From positions 5,027,501-5,091,500 of the forward strand of contig CP047152.1 in the NCBI GenBank assembly GCA_041879295.1: a DNA stretch of 64,000 nucleotides, written 5' to 3'. The number at the start of each line of letters is the position of its first letter. The stretch's first letter is position 1. Source of the stretch: Pseudomonas putida (GTDB taxonomy: Bacteria > Pseudomonadota > Gammaproteobacteria > Pseudomonadales > Pseudomonadaceae). A program made the position numbers and the translations under genes. The notes below the pieces were generated by a model. That model saw only the letters and a program-made list of their open reading frames with translations. It made no database searches and was not told the DNA's origin. Below, piece by piece: positions 35,195-43,495 of this stretch.

Positions 35195-36109
35195 ATGCCG
35201 TTGCCGCTGATCTACCACGAAGATTACAGCCCGGAGTTCCCCGCTGAACACCGCTTCCCGATGGACAAGTTCCGACTGCTGCACGACCACCTGGTCGGCA
35301 GCGGGCTGACCACCGACCAGGCCCTGCTGCGCCCGGACATCTGCCCCAACGACATCCTCGCCCTGGCCCATGACCGCAGCTACATCGAGCGCTACATGAA
35401 CGGCGAGCTGTCGCGCGAGGACCAGCGCCGCCTCGGCCTGCCCTGGAGCGAGGCCCTGGCCCGGCGTACCGTACGCGCCGTCGGCGGCTCACTGCTGACT
35501 GCCGAGATGGCGTTGCAGCACGGCATCGCCTGTCACCTCGCCGGTGGCACCCATCACGCCCATTACGACCACCCCGCCGGCTTCTGCATTTTCAACGACC
35601 TGGCGGTCATCAGCCGCTACCTGCTGGAAGCAGGCAGGGTACACCGGGTGCTGATCTTCGACTGCGACGTGCACCAGGGTGACGGCACCGCGCGCATCCT
35701 GCATGACACGCCCGAGGCCATCACCGTGTCGCTGCACTGCGAACAGAACTTCCCCGCCCGCAAGGCACAAAGCGACTGGGACATCCCTCTGCCCCGAGGC
35801 ATGGGCGACGCGGCCTACCTGAAAGTGGTGGACGACGCCCTCAACTACCTGCTGCCGCTTTATCAACCCGACCTGGTGTTGTATGACGCCGGTGTCGATG
35901 TGCACAAGGACGACGCCCTGGGCTACCTGCAGCTGACTGACGCAGGCGTTGCCGCCCGTGACGAAGCCGTGCTGCGCCATTGCCTGGGCCGCGATATCCC
36001 GGTGGTGGGCGTGATCGGCGGTGGCTACAGCAAGGACCGCACAGCCCTGGCCAAACGCCACGGCATCCTTCACCACAGCGCCGCACGTGTCATGGGTTGT
36101 TCACAATGA
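35195..36109 (+). CDS. Histone deacetylase-family hydrolase
   Basis: 304 residues of the class I/IV-like HDAC/AcuC group. Visible motifs are the His pair in GGTHHAHYDHPAGFCIFND, the zinc ligands in FDCDVHQGDGT, and LYDAGVDVHKDDALG with a third zinc Asp, followed by GGGYSKD. Bacterial members remove acetyl groups from small amides such as polyamines or from proteins. The protein is cytoplasmic. The substrate is not decidable. Confidence 0.85.
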   Translation: MPLPLIYHEDYSPEFPAEHRFPMDKFRLLHDHLVGSGLTTDQALLRPDICPNDILALAHDRSYIERYMNGELSREDQRRLGLPWSEALARRTVRAVGGSLLTAEMALQHGIACHLAGGTHHAHYDHPAGFCIFNDLAVISRYLLEAGRVHRVLIFDCDVHQGDGTARILHDTPEAITVSLHCEQNFPARKAQSDWDIPLPRGMGDAAYLKVVDDALNYLLPLYQPDLVLYDAGVDVHKDDALGYLQLTDAGVAARDEAVLRHCLGRDIPVVGVIGGGYSKDRTALAKRHGILHHSAARVMGCSQ

Positions 36110-36257
36110 CTGTGGAACCGCTTGTGGATAACCTGCGCGAAAGGCGCTGTAGCCCTTTACTGGCAAGGCCTGCGTGACACTGTCTATTTTTTGACCAGTG
36201 CTTCCGTGGGCAGCGCTGCGGTAGAATGCGCCTCTTTTCCACAGCCTGCTGCCCACC

Positions 36258-37499
36258 ATGCCCGATCTGAACCCCGCATCCCATCCCCCCGCTGTCGTCA
36301 TCGGTGGCGGCCCCGCCGGCCTGATGGCCGCCGAAGCACTGGCCAAGGCAGGCCTGGCGGTCGAGGTGTTCGATGCCATGCCTTCAGTGGGCCGCAAGTT
36401 CCTGCTGGCGGGTGTCGGCGGCATGAACATCACCCATTCCGAGCCTTACCCGGCGTTCGTGGCCCGTTATGCCGAACGCCAGGGCGAAATCGAGGCCCTG
36501 CTACGCGACTTCGATGCGGACGCGTTGCGCCAGTGGATTCATGGTTTGGGCATCGAAACCTTCGTCGGCACCTCGGGCCGGGTGTTCCCCACCGACATGA
36601 AAGCCGCACCGTTGCTGCGTGCCTGGCTCAAGCGCCTGCGCGACAACGGAGTGGTTATCCACACCCGCCATCGCTGGTTGGGCTGGAGCACCGATGGCAG
36701 CCTGCGGATTGCTTATCCACAGGGCGAACGGCAGGTGAAAGCCTCGGTCGTGGTGCTGGCGCTGGGTGGCGCCAGCTGGGCGCGCTTGGGTTCTGACGGC
36801 AGCTGGCAACCGCTGCTGGCAGAACGGGCTGTGGATATCTCGCCTTTGCAGCCGAGCAACTGCGGTTTTGAAGTAGAGGGCTGGAGCGCGCTGCTCAAGG
36901 ACAAGTTCGCGGGCGCACCGCTGAAGAACATCGCCCTCAGTGTCCCGGGCAGCGCACCGCGCAAGGGCGAGTTCATCCTCACCGCTCAAGGTGTGGAAGG
37001 CAGCCTGGTGTATGCCTGGTCGGCACCGGTACGCGAGGCCATCCACCGTGAAGGCCGCGGGGTGTTGTTGCTGGATCTGCTGCCGGACAAGCCTGTGGAC
37101 AAGATTGCCCAGGCACTGGCCAGACCACGCGGTTCACGCTCCATGGCCAAGCACCTGCACAGCCAGCTGGGGATTGATGGGGTCAAGGCAGCACTACTGC
37201 GCGAGCTGACGGATCCGGCGACCTTTACCGACGTTGATGCCTTGGCTCGAGCCATCAAGGCATTGCCCATCACCCTGGTACGCACGCGGCCGCTGGATGA
37301 AGCGATCAGCAGTGCCGGCGGAGTCCGCTTCGAGGGGCTGGATGAGGGGTTGATGGTCAAGGCCGTGCCGGGGGTGTTCTGTGCCGGCGAGATGCTGGAC
37401 TGGGAGGCGCCAACCGGGGGTTATCTGCTCACGGCGTGCTTTGCCAGCGGCTTGCGCGCCGGGCGGGCAGCGGCGAACTGGCTGATGCGGTCAGCCTGA
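36258..37499 (+). CDS. FAD-dependent oxidoreductase, HI0933/YhiN family
   Basis: 413 residues. The N-terminal dinucleotide fold is VVIGGGPAGLMAAEALAKAG (14-33), and the family block GRKFLLAGVGGMNITHSE follows. The C-terminal GxxFAGE-like motif is VFCAGEMLDWEAPTGGYLL. HI0933-type flavoproteins (BaiN relatives) bind FAD. Their physiological substrate is not well defined. It is followed by a GC-rich hairpin and the convergent rhlE gene. Confidence 0.85.
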   Translation: MPDLNPASHPPAVVIGGGPAGLMAAEALAKAGLAVEVFDAMPSVGRKFLLAGVGGMNITHSEPYPAFVARYAERQGEIEALLRDFDADALRQWIHGLGIETFVGTSGRVFPTDMKAAPLLRAWLKRLRDNGVVIHTRHRWLGWSTDGSLRIAYPQGERQVKASVVVLALGGASWARLGSDGSWQPLLAERAVDISPLQPSNCGFEVEGWSALLKDKFAGAPLKNIALSVPGSAPRKGEFILTAQGVEGSLVYAWSAPVREAIHREGRGVLLLDLLPDKPVDKIAQALARPRGSRSMAKHLHSQLGIDGVKAALLRELTDPATFTDVDALARAIKALPITLVRTRPLDEAISSAGGVRFEGLDEGLMVKAVPGVFCAGEMLDWEAPTGGYLLTACFASGLRAGRAAANWLMRSA

Positions 37500-37507
37500 T
37501 GGATTGC

Positions 37508-37526
37508 GGGGCCGCAAAGCGGCCCC
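37508..37526. terminator. Hairpin between convergent flavoprotein and rhlE genes
   Basis: Eight-base arms GGGGCCGC/GCGGCCCC with an AAA loop, nine bases after the flavoprotein stop and seven before the rhlE stop. There is no clear U-tract on either side, so it may serve both genes weakly. Confidence 0.5.
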
Positions 37527-37532
37527 AAAACC

Positions 37533-38864
37533 TCAAGGCTTACGCTTGCGCGGCCCACTATTGAAGCTCGGCACCTTGCGCACAGCCTTCACCGCTGGCT
37601 CCGCACTGCCAGCCTCACTGCTGTCCATCCAGCGCCCCAGCCCGCGCTTGGCGCTGTTTTCTTTCGGCTTCTTGGGCTTCTTCGGTTTCTTGATAACCTG
37701 CCCGCTGGCATCGGTCATCGGCACCCGGTGCTCGGGGATGAAATCCGGCTCTTCATGACGCGGCAGGGTCTGCCGGGTCAGCACCTCGATAGCCGCCAGC
37801 AGTTGCACTTCATCCGCACACACCAGCGAAATCGCCTCGCCCTTGTTGCCCGCCCGCCCGGTACGCCCGATGCGGTGCACGTAGTCTTCGGCAACGATCG
37901 GCAGATCGAGGTTGACGACCAGCGGCAAGTCATCGATATCCAGGCCACGGGCCGCCACATCGGTCGCCACCAGCACTTGCACCTCACGGGCCTTGAAGCT
38001 GTCCAGCGCGCGCTGGCGGGTCGCCTGTGGGCGATCACCGTGGATGCCGTCGGCATTTACGCCTTCGGCCAGCAAGCGCTCCACCAGTTGATCGACGCCA
38101 TTGCGGGTCTTGGCAAACACCAGCACCTGCTTCCAGCGCTGTTTGCGCAGCAGGTGGCAGAACAGGTCGGCCTTGCGCTTCTTGTCCACAGGCACCAGCC
38201 ACTGCTTGACACTGGTGGCCGTGGCGTTGCGCGGGCTCACTTCGATACTGAGCGGGTCATTCAGCGCCAGCCCCGCCAGCATGCGAATCTGATCAGAGAA
38301 AGTGGCAGAGAACAGCAGCGTCTGGCGCTTGCGTGGCAGTGCCGCATACACCGACTGCAGTTCTTCGGCAAAGCCCAGGTCAAGCATGCGGTCGGCTTCA
38401 TCCAGCACCAGGGTTTGCACTTGGTTGAATTTCACGGCGTTCTGCCGGAACAGGTCGAGCAAGCGGCCAGGGGTAGCCACCAGCAGGTCGACACCCCGGC
38501 GCAGGCGCATCATCTGTGGGTTGATACTGACCCCGCCATACACCGCGTAAGTACTCAGCGGCAGGTTCTCCGCGTATTCGCGCACGTTGTTGTGCACCTG
38601 CTCGGCCAGCTCGCGAGTGGGTACCAGCACCAAGGCGCGGATCGAATTGCTGGCCACCTTCTCGCCCTCCAGCGCCAGGCGCTGCAGCACAGGCAGGGCG
38701 AAGCCTGCGGTTTTGCCAGTACCGGTCTGGGCTGCGGCCATCAGGTCGCGGCCGGCCAGCACGGCGGGGATGGCTTTGGCCTGCACCGGGGTCGGGGTGG
38801 TGTAGTCCAGTTGCTGCAGCGTGCGCAGCAGCGGTTCGATCAGGCCGAGTTTGGCGAAATTCAT
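37533..38864 (-). CDS. rhlE: ATP-dependent RNA helicase RhlE-type
   Basis: 443 residues from ATG 38864; a longer frame begins at 38936. The full DEAD-box set is visible: Q-motif region (NFAKLGLIEPLLR), AQTGTGKT, DEAD within VLDEADRML, SAT, and HRIGRTGRAG, followed by a lysine-rich C-terminal tail (KKPKKPKKPKE) that helps RNA binding. RhlE proteins remodel rRNA and mRNA structures. It ends at the hairpin shared with the flavoprotein gene. Confidence 0.85.
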   Translation of the reverse strand: MNFAKLGLIEPLLRTLQQLDYTTPTPVQAKAIPAVLAGRDLMAAAQTGTGKTAGFALPVLQRLALEGEKVASNSIRALVLVPTRELAEQVHNNVREYAENLPLSTYAVYGGVSINPQMMRLRRGVDLLVATPGRLLDLFRQNAVKFNQVQTLVLDEADRMLDLGFAEELQSVYAALPRKRQTLLFSATFSDQIRMLAGLALNDPLSIEVSPRNATATSVKQWLVPVDKKRKADLFCHLLRKQRWKQVLVFAKTRNGVDQLVERLLAEGVNADGIHGDRPQATRQRALDSFKAREVQVLVATDVAARGLDIDDLPLVVNLDLPIVAEDYVHRIGRTGRAGNKGEAISLVCADEVQLLAAIEVLTRQTLPRHEEPDFIPEHRVPMTDASGQVIKKPKKPKKPKENSAKRGLGRWMDSSEAGSAEPAVKAVRKVPSFNSGPRKRKP

Positions 38865-38919
38865 GGCAATACCGTCAGGGGGTTCAGCGAAGGCGGCAAG
38901 TTTACCGCATCGCCCCTGC

Positions 38920-39840
38920 CTACTTGCAGATTTCACCTTTCAACGGTGGCACAGGTACAGGCGCCTTGCGCCACTGTGGCAGGCCGATCAGCACCACCGC
39001 GCCGATGATCACGGCCATGGCCACGCACTCTTCAGCGCCAATCTGCTCACCGGCAAAGACGATACCAAGCAGCACCGCCACCGCCGGGTTGACGTAGGCG
39101 TAGCTGGTGGCCGCTGCCGGGCGCACGTGCTTGAGCAGGTACATGTAGGCACTGAACGCCAGGATCGAACCGAAGAACACCAGGTAGGCCAGCGCACCCC
39201 AGCCAGCGGCGGTCGGCAGCTGGGTCATGCGTTCGCCCGACAGCACACTGCCCAGCAACAGCACCGCACCACCGACCAGCATTTCCGCTGCGCTGGCCAT
39301 CGGCCCCTGGGGCAGCGGCAAGGTCTTGCTCCACACCGAGCCGAATGCCCAGGACGCCGCCGCGAAGATGATCAGCGCCGCACCTATCGGGCTTGCCTGC
39401 AGGTTGGAGCCCAGGTTCAGCAGGCCGATGCCCACCAGCCCAAGGGCGATCCCCGCCCATTCCAGCTTCGAATTACGGTGCCCGAACAACAGGCCGAACA
39501 GCAAGGTGAACAGTGGCACCGTCGCCACCGCCAAAGCCGCCACGCCCGAAGCCACACCGGCATGCTCGGCCACGGTCACCCCGCCGTTGCCACAGCTGAG
39601 CAGCAAGAAACCGATCGCCCCTGCCGCCCGCCATTGCGGCCAGGTAGGCGCCGGCACGCCGCGCCAACGCAGAAAACCGTACAGCAGGCCCCCGGCAATC
39701 AGAAAGCGCACACCGGCCATGAGCATCGGAGGCCAGCTCTCGACGCCGATGCGAATGAACAGGTAAGTGGAACCCCAGACCAGATAAAGGGCCAGGAAGG
39801 CGCCAATCAGCAACAGCGGGAAACGACGGGAGGCAGGCAT
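38920..39840 (-). CDS. EamA/DMT transporter, YedA-like
   Basis: 306 residues with ten hydrophobic helices in two EamA repeats, and the family start LYLVWGSTYLFIRIG. These proteins export metabolites or amino-acid-like compounds by exchange with protons. The specific substrate is not known. It is separated from rhlE by 55 bases and may share its transcript. The C-terminus is Pro- and Lys-rich and cytoplasmic. Confidence 0.8.
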   Translation of the reverse strand: MPASRRFPLLLIGAFLALYLVWGSTYLFIRIGVESWPPMLMAGVRFLIAGGLLYGFLRWRGVPAPTWPQWRAAGAIGFLLLSCGNGGVTVAEHAGVASGVAALAVATVPLFTLLFGLLFGHRNSKLEWAGIALGLVGIGLLNLGSNLQASPIGAALIIFAAASWAFGSVWSKTLPLPQGPMASAAEMLVGGAVLLLGSVLSGERMTQLPTAAGWGALAYLVFFGSILAFSAYMYLLKHVRPAAATSYAYVNPAVAVLLGIVFAGEQIGAEECVAMAVIIGAVVLIGLPQWRKAPVPVPPLKGEICK

Positions 39841-39976
39841 GGGGAAAACTCGAAATCCGTTTACGGGTGGCTCAGTTTAACGGCCTGCCTGGGTGAAGGG
39901 ACGTTACAGAACGGGTGCAAATGAGCGGCACAATTCGGGTGCGTGCGGCGTAGGCGACACCCCAGACGATCACCTG

Positions 39977-40588
39977 CTAGCCCTGACGATACTTGGCCAG
40001 CGCTTCGCGCACCTTCGCAGCTGGGGTTTTCTGCAGCCGGCAAAGCAGATCGTGCGAGAGCTGCTGAACCCCGTGGTCCTGGTGCAACACACCCGCCAGA
40101 TGCTGCAGCAGGTTGGCGGCCATTTCGGCATCGGCCATGGCCCGGTGCGCGGTGCCCGTGGCAGGCAACCCAGCCCAGCGTGTCAAAGTGCCCAGCTTGT
40201 GGTTTGGCGCTGCGGGCAGCAGGCGCCGTGACAGCAACAAGGAACACGCGAAGGGCTGACTGCGGCTGCGGCCAATACGGCCCAGCTCATAGTCCCAGAA
40301 CTTCTGGTCGAAAGCAGCGTTGTGCGCCAACAATGGGGTGCTCCCAACGAACTCGGCCACCTCGTTCATCACTTTGTCCACCGGCGGCGCACTACGCAGC
40401 ATGGCGGTGGTGATGCCGGTCAGCCCTGCGACGAAGGCCGGCACCGGCACGCCAGCGTTCATCAGGCTCTGGTAGCGCTCGACAATGCGCCCCCCCTCAA
40501 GCATTACCACCGCCACCTCGGTGGCACGGCAGCCGGTAGCGGGGGAAATGCCGGTGGTTTCAAAGTCGATGACAGCGATACGTTCCAT
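39977..40588 (-). CDS. DEDDh 3'-5' exonuclease
   Basis: 203 residues from ATG 40588. Exo I is DFETTG (near 7-12), Exo II is HNAAFD and Exo III is HRAMADA, so all four metal-binding acidic residues and the catalytic His of the DnaQ-like group are present. It is a stand-alone enzyme, unlike the larger DNA polymerase subunit. It lies just before the NYN-domain gene, 10 bases apart, so both may be expressed together. Whether DNA or RNA is the substrate is not clear. Confidence 0.85.
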   Translation of the reverse strand: MERIAVIDFETTGISPATGCRATEVAVVMLEGGRIVERYQSLMNAGVPVPAFVAGLTGITTAMLRSAPPVDKVMNEVAEFVGSTPLLAHNAAFDQKFWDYELGRIGRSRSQPFACSLLLSRRLLPAAPNHKLGTLTRWAGLPATGTAHRAMADAEMAANLLQHLAGVLHQDHGVQQLSHDLLCRLQKTPAAKVREALAKYRQG

Positions 40589-40598
40589 GAAAAAGACC

Positions 40599-41078
40599 TT
40601 AGTGTTTAAGCAACAGCGCGCCTTCGATGGGCACGTAGCGGGTGGCAGCACGGATCAGTGACAACGCCGTCAGCCCCGGCACGCCATACACCACCGCTTC
40701 GGTGCCATGGCGCTGGATTACCCGTTCCAGCAGCAGGTCGAAGTCACCATCACCGGAGGCCAGCACCACTTGGTCGACCCGGCTGGCCGCGTCGATCACA
40801 TCCAGGGTAATGCCCACATCCCAGTCGCCTTTGGCCGAGCCATCGCTGCGCTGGATAAACGGTTTGAGGCGCACATCGAAACCGAGGTTGCGCAAGATCT
40901 GCTGGAATTGCTGCTGTTTACTGTCGCCACGGTCGATGGCATAGGCCACGGCCTCGACGATCTGGCCTTCGCGGCTGACGTCGGCCCACAGGGCGGTGTA
41001 GTTGAAATGGCAGCCGTGAGCCTGGCGCACGGTGTAGTAGAGGTTCTGCACATCGGCGAACAACGCGATCTTTTTCAC
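40599..41078 (-). CDS. NYN-domain (LabA/DUF88-type) putative nuclease
   Basis: 159 residues. The PIN-like NYN fold shows Asp9 in LFADVQNLYY, DWDVGITLDVIDAA and SGDGDFDLLLE, giving the acidic metal pocket. The family is predicted to cut RNA, often in regulatory roles. A REP pair lies upstream of the gene. Its neighbour is the DEDDh exonuclease, which would suit a shared nucleic-acid processing job, but that is inference. Confidence 0.8.
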   Translation of the reverse strand: MKKIALFADVQNLYYTVRQAHGCHFNYTALWADVSREGQIVEAVAYAIDRGDSKQQQFQQILRNLGFDVRLKPFIQRSDGSAKGDWDVGITLDVIDAASRVDQVVLASGDGDFDLLLERVIQRHGTEAVVYGVPGLTALSLIRAATRYVPIEGALLLKH

Positions 41079-41124
41079 CTGGGAACCTTATTTATGGCCT
41101 GGAGTGCTGGGGGGCCGTTCCGCA

Positions 41125-41197
41125 GCCCTTCGCGGGCACGCCCGCTCCCACAGGTATCACGCGTATATCTGTGGGAGCGGGCGTGCCCGCGAAGGGG
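41125..41197. repeat. REP inverted pair
   Basis: REP units 41125-41153 and 41170-41197 in inverted orientation with a short ATCACGCGTATAT spacer, between the NYN and DUF2076 genes. Confidence 0.8.
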
Positions 41198-41238
41198 CGC
41201 AAAGCGCCCCCGGAAATGCCAGCAGTATGCCAGACCTG

Positions 41239-41997
41239 TCAGACGTAAGAGTCGTCGTCCGAGAAGAACCCGCCATCATCGCTGCCATAATCACTGTCGG
41301 CGTAACTGCCCTGGTCGTTACCCCAGCCACCGTTGTCAGCCACTTGCTGCTGCCCGCCCTGATCGTTCCAGCCGCCACTGTCGCTGGCTGGCACCGGCTC
41401 TTCCTTGATGACCTCTACCACTTCTTCCGGTTGCGAGTTGTGGTTGAACAGGCTGCTGATACCCTGCGCCAGCAGCACACCACCGGCCACACCGGCGGCG
41501 GTCTGCATGGCCCCGCCAAGGAAGCTGCTGGCCCCGCTGCGCGCAGGCGCGGCGCCATAGCCAGGCTGCGGCGCCTGAGGTTGGCCAAAACCAGGGGCCG
41601 ACGGCTCGCGCCAGCCACCACCGGTCGCTACCGGGGGCGCCGAAGGACGCTGTGGCTGCACCGCCGGCGCTGCGTTGCGCCCACCCGAACCAAAGATGCT
41701 GGACAAGAAACCACCCCCGCCATTGCTCGGCGCACTGCTGGCAGCCTGTGCCGCCTGAGCCTGGGCACGGGCCTGTTGCAGCTCGGCTTGCAGCTGCTTG
41801 TTCTGTTCGTCGAGGCGTTTGATCGCGGCCTCCTGCACCAGAATCGCCTGGGCCATGTAGTAAGGCGCTGCCGGTTGCTGACGCACATGCTGCTCGATGC
41901 ACGCCTGGGCTTGTGCGTCACGCGGCTGGCTCGGGTCTTCGGCTTGCTTGAGGCGGCCGAACAGGCCGTCGATAAGGGTTTGTTCTTCAGTGTTCAT
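41239..41997 (-). CDS. DUF2076 family protein
   Basis: 252 residues from ATG 41997. A conserved N-terminal helix block (EEQTLIDGLFGRL ... PYYMAQAILVQEAAIKRL) defines the family. A Gln/Ala-rich coiled coil follows, then a Gly/Pro-rich linker, and an acidic Asp/Gly/Ser tail at the end. The function is unknown. It is common in proteobacteria and may be a periplasmic or membrane-associated factor, although no clear signal is seen. Confidence 0.8.
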   Translation of the reverse strand: MNTEEQTLIDGLFGRLKQAEDPSQPRDAQAQACIEQHVRQQPAAPYYMAQAILVQEAAIKRLDEQNKQLQAELQQARAQAQAAQAASSAPSNGGGGFLSSIFGSGGRNAAPAVQPQRPSAPPVATGGGWREPSAPGFGQPQAPQPGYGAAPARSGASSFLGGAMQTAAGVAGGVLLAQGISSLFNHNSQPEEVVEVIKEEPVPASDSGGWNDQGGQQQVADNGGWGNDQGSYADSDYGSDDGGFFSDDDSYV

Positions 41998-42164
41998 GGG
42001 GCGACCTCGTGGGGTAGCGGGACAACGGACAGCGTCAAAGATGGGGCGTACAGGCGCGGGATTCAATCACTGTTGCGGTGAAACTTTTTTCAGCAAGTGA
42101 CAGCCCCAGGCCTGCTTTGGGCTAAAGTTAGGCCCCTGTTTTTACTGCCATGCGATGTTGACTG

Positions 42165-42821
42165 ATGAATCCGCTGAGCGTTCTGCGCGACTCCCTGTAC
42201 TTCTTCCGCCGTCACCTGCCAAACATCCTCCAGCTGTGCCTGCCGCTGGTGGTGGTGGAAGCCCTGCTCACCCAATTGCTGTACCGGCAGATGGGCGACC
42301 AGGCATCACCGGCCTACGGCATGCTGGTCAGCCTGTTGTTCTACCCGCTGTACAGCGCAGCTTTGATCCTGTACCTGGACACACGCAGCAACGGCCAGGA
42401 AATCGCCAAGCGCGACCTGTTCGCCCGCGCCCTGCAGCTGTGGCCGCAACTGGCCCTGCTGATCCTGATCAGCTCGCTATTGATCATGGCCGGCCTTGCG
42501 CTGTTCATCTTCCCGGGGGTGTGGATCATGATCAACCTGGTGTTCGCCGAGTACCTGCTGGTACTGCGCGGCCGGCCGGTGGTGCAGGCGATGCGCGAAA
42601 GCGCAAGCATGACCACCGGGCACTTCATGCGCATCATGATCTGCGTTGTAAGCGTGCTGGCGCCGATCTGGCTGATCGACGGGCTGCTGCTGATGGCCTT
42701 CCCCGAGCCATCACCTGGGATGGAACTGGCCATGGACAGCCTCAGCGGCTTCCTGCAACTGTTCAGCACGGTGGTGCTGTATCGCCTGTTCATGTTGCTG
42801 GAAGGTGAAGCCGGCACCTGA
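42165..42821 (+). CDS. YciC-like membrane protein
   Basis: 218 residues with about six hydrophobic helices, the UPF0259/YciC pattern (LRDSLYFFRRHLPNILQLCLP ... LIMAGLALFIFPGVWI). Role unknown; the family is linked to envelope proteins. The ATG at 42165 follows a standard upstream region and the gene stands alone between the DUF2076 gene (divergent) and the next hypothetical gene. Six-helix topology and length fit the family. Confidence 0.75.
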   Translation: MNPLSVLRDSLYFFRRHLPNILQLCLPLVVVEALLTQLLYRQMGDQASPAYGMLVSLLFYPLYSAALILYLDTRSNGQEIAKRDLFARALQLWPQLALLILISSLLIMAGLALFIFPGVWIMINLVFAEYLLVLRGRPVVQAMRESASMTTGHFMRIMICVVSVLAPIWLIDGLLLMAFPEPSPGMELAMDSLSGFLQLFSTVVLYRLFMLLEGEAGT

Positions 42822-42907
42822 GGCCAGCGGGGAATGTTTTCGATCTGATGGGCTGCCCAGCCCTGGCGCCAGAGTGCACTTCCTCAACGCCATTCAAGGA
42901 GTGCACC

Positions 42908-43426
42908 ATGAACGAAGACATTCAGGCCGGTTACGCCCGCTCATTTCGCGGCCAGCTGTACATGCGCGCCCGCCACCGGGACATCCCGCTGCGACTCAGC
43001 CGCAGTACAGACAAGTTCGGCTGGGGCATTACCCCCGAGGATGACTGGTTACAGGCGGGGGGAAGGCAGGACTCGCCGGTGATGGACTTTCATTACCACT
43101 CGCGGACCAACGATCGCCTGCACTACCGCATCAGCATGCCTGGGCGCCCGGAAACCAAGAAGCTAGGAGTCAGCCGTAATGGCTATCTGGGCTTTTACTG
43201 GCATGCAAACGTTAGCGAATACTGGAAAATCGAGCCGCTGGCGCTGACAGATGAAGGCCTTGTCTGCCATCTGCGCGACCAGCGAGGCTACAGGGTCGGC
43301 GCCGTCGAGGATACGCCGCACAGGAGTGGGGAGTGGGTAGCCTTGCTCAACGTCGAGGAAGGCGAAGTGATCACTTTCCTATTGAGACAAGCAGATCAAG
43401 CTTCACTGGCGGGTGCAATACGATGA
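42908..43426 (+). CDS. Hypothetical protein
   Basis: 172 residues from ATG 42908, which has AAGGAG seven bases upstream; a frame extending to 42848 has no better start. No signal peptide or membrane helix is seen. The sequence is rich in Trp, Tyr, His and charged residues (HYHSRTNDRLHYR, GYLGFYWHANVSEYWKIEPL), like a small beta-rich cytoplasmic protein. No family is recognised. Confidence 0.6.
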   Translation: MNEDIQAGYARSFRGQLYMRARHRDIPLRLSRSTDKFGWGITPEDDWLQAGGRQDSPVMDFHYHSRTNDRLHYRISMPGRPETKKLGVSRNGYLGFYWHANVSEYWKIEPLALTDEGLVCHLRDQRGYRVGAVEDTPHRSGEWVALLNVEEGEVITFLLRQADQASLAGAIR

Positions 43427-43495
43427 ATGGCACGACCACTAACACGTCGTGCCCAGCACATGATTTTTTCGGCCTGCCGCACTCGGTGTTGTGCA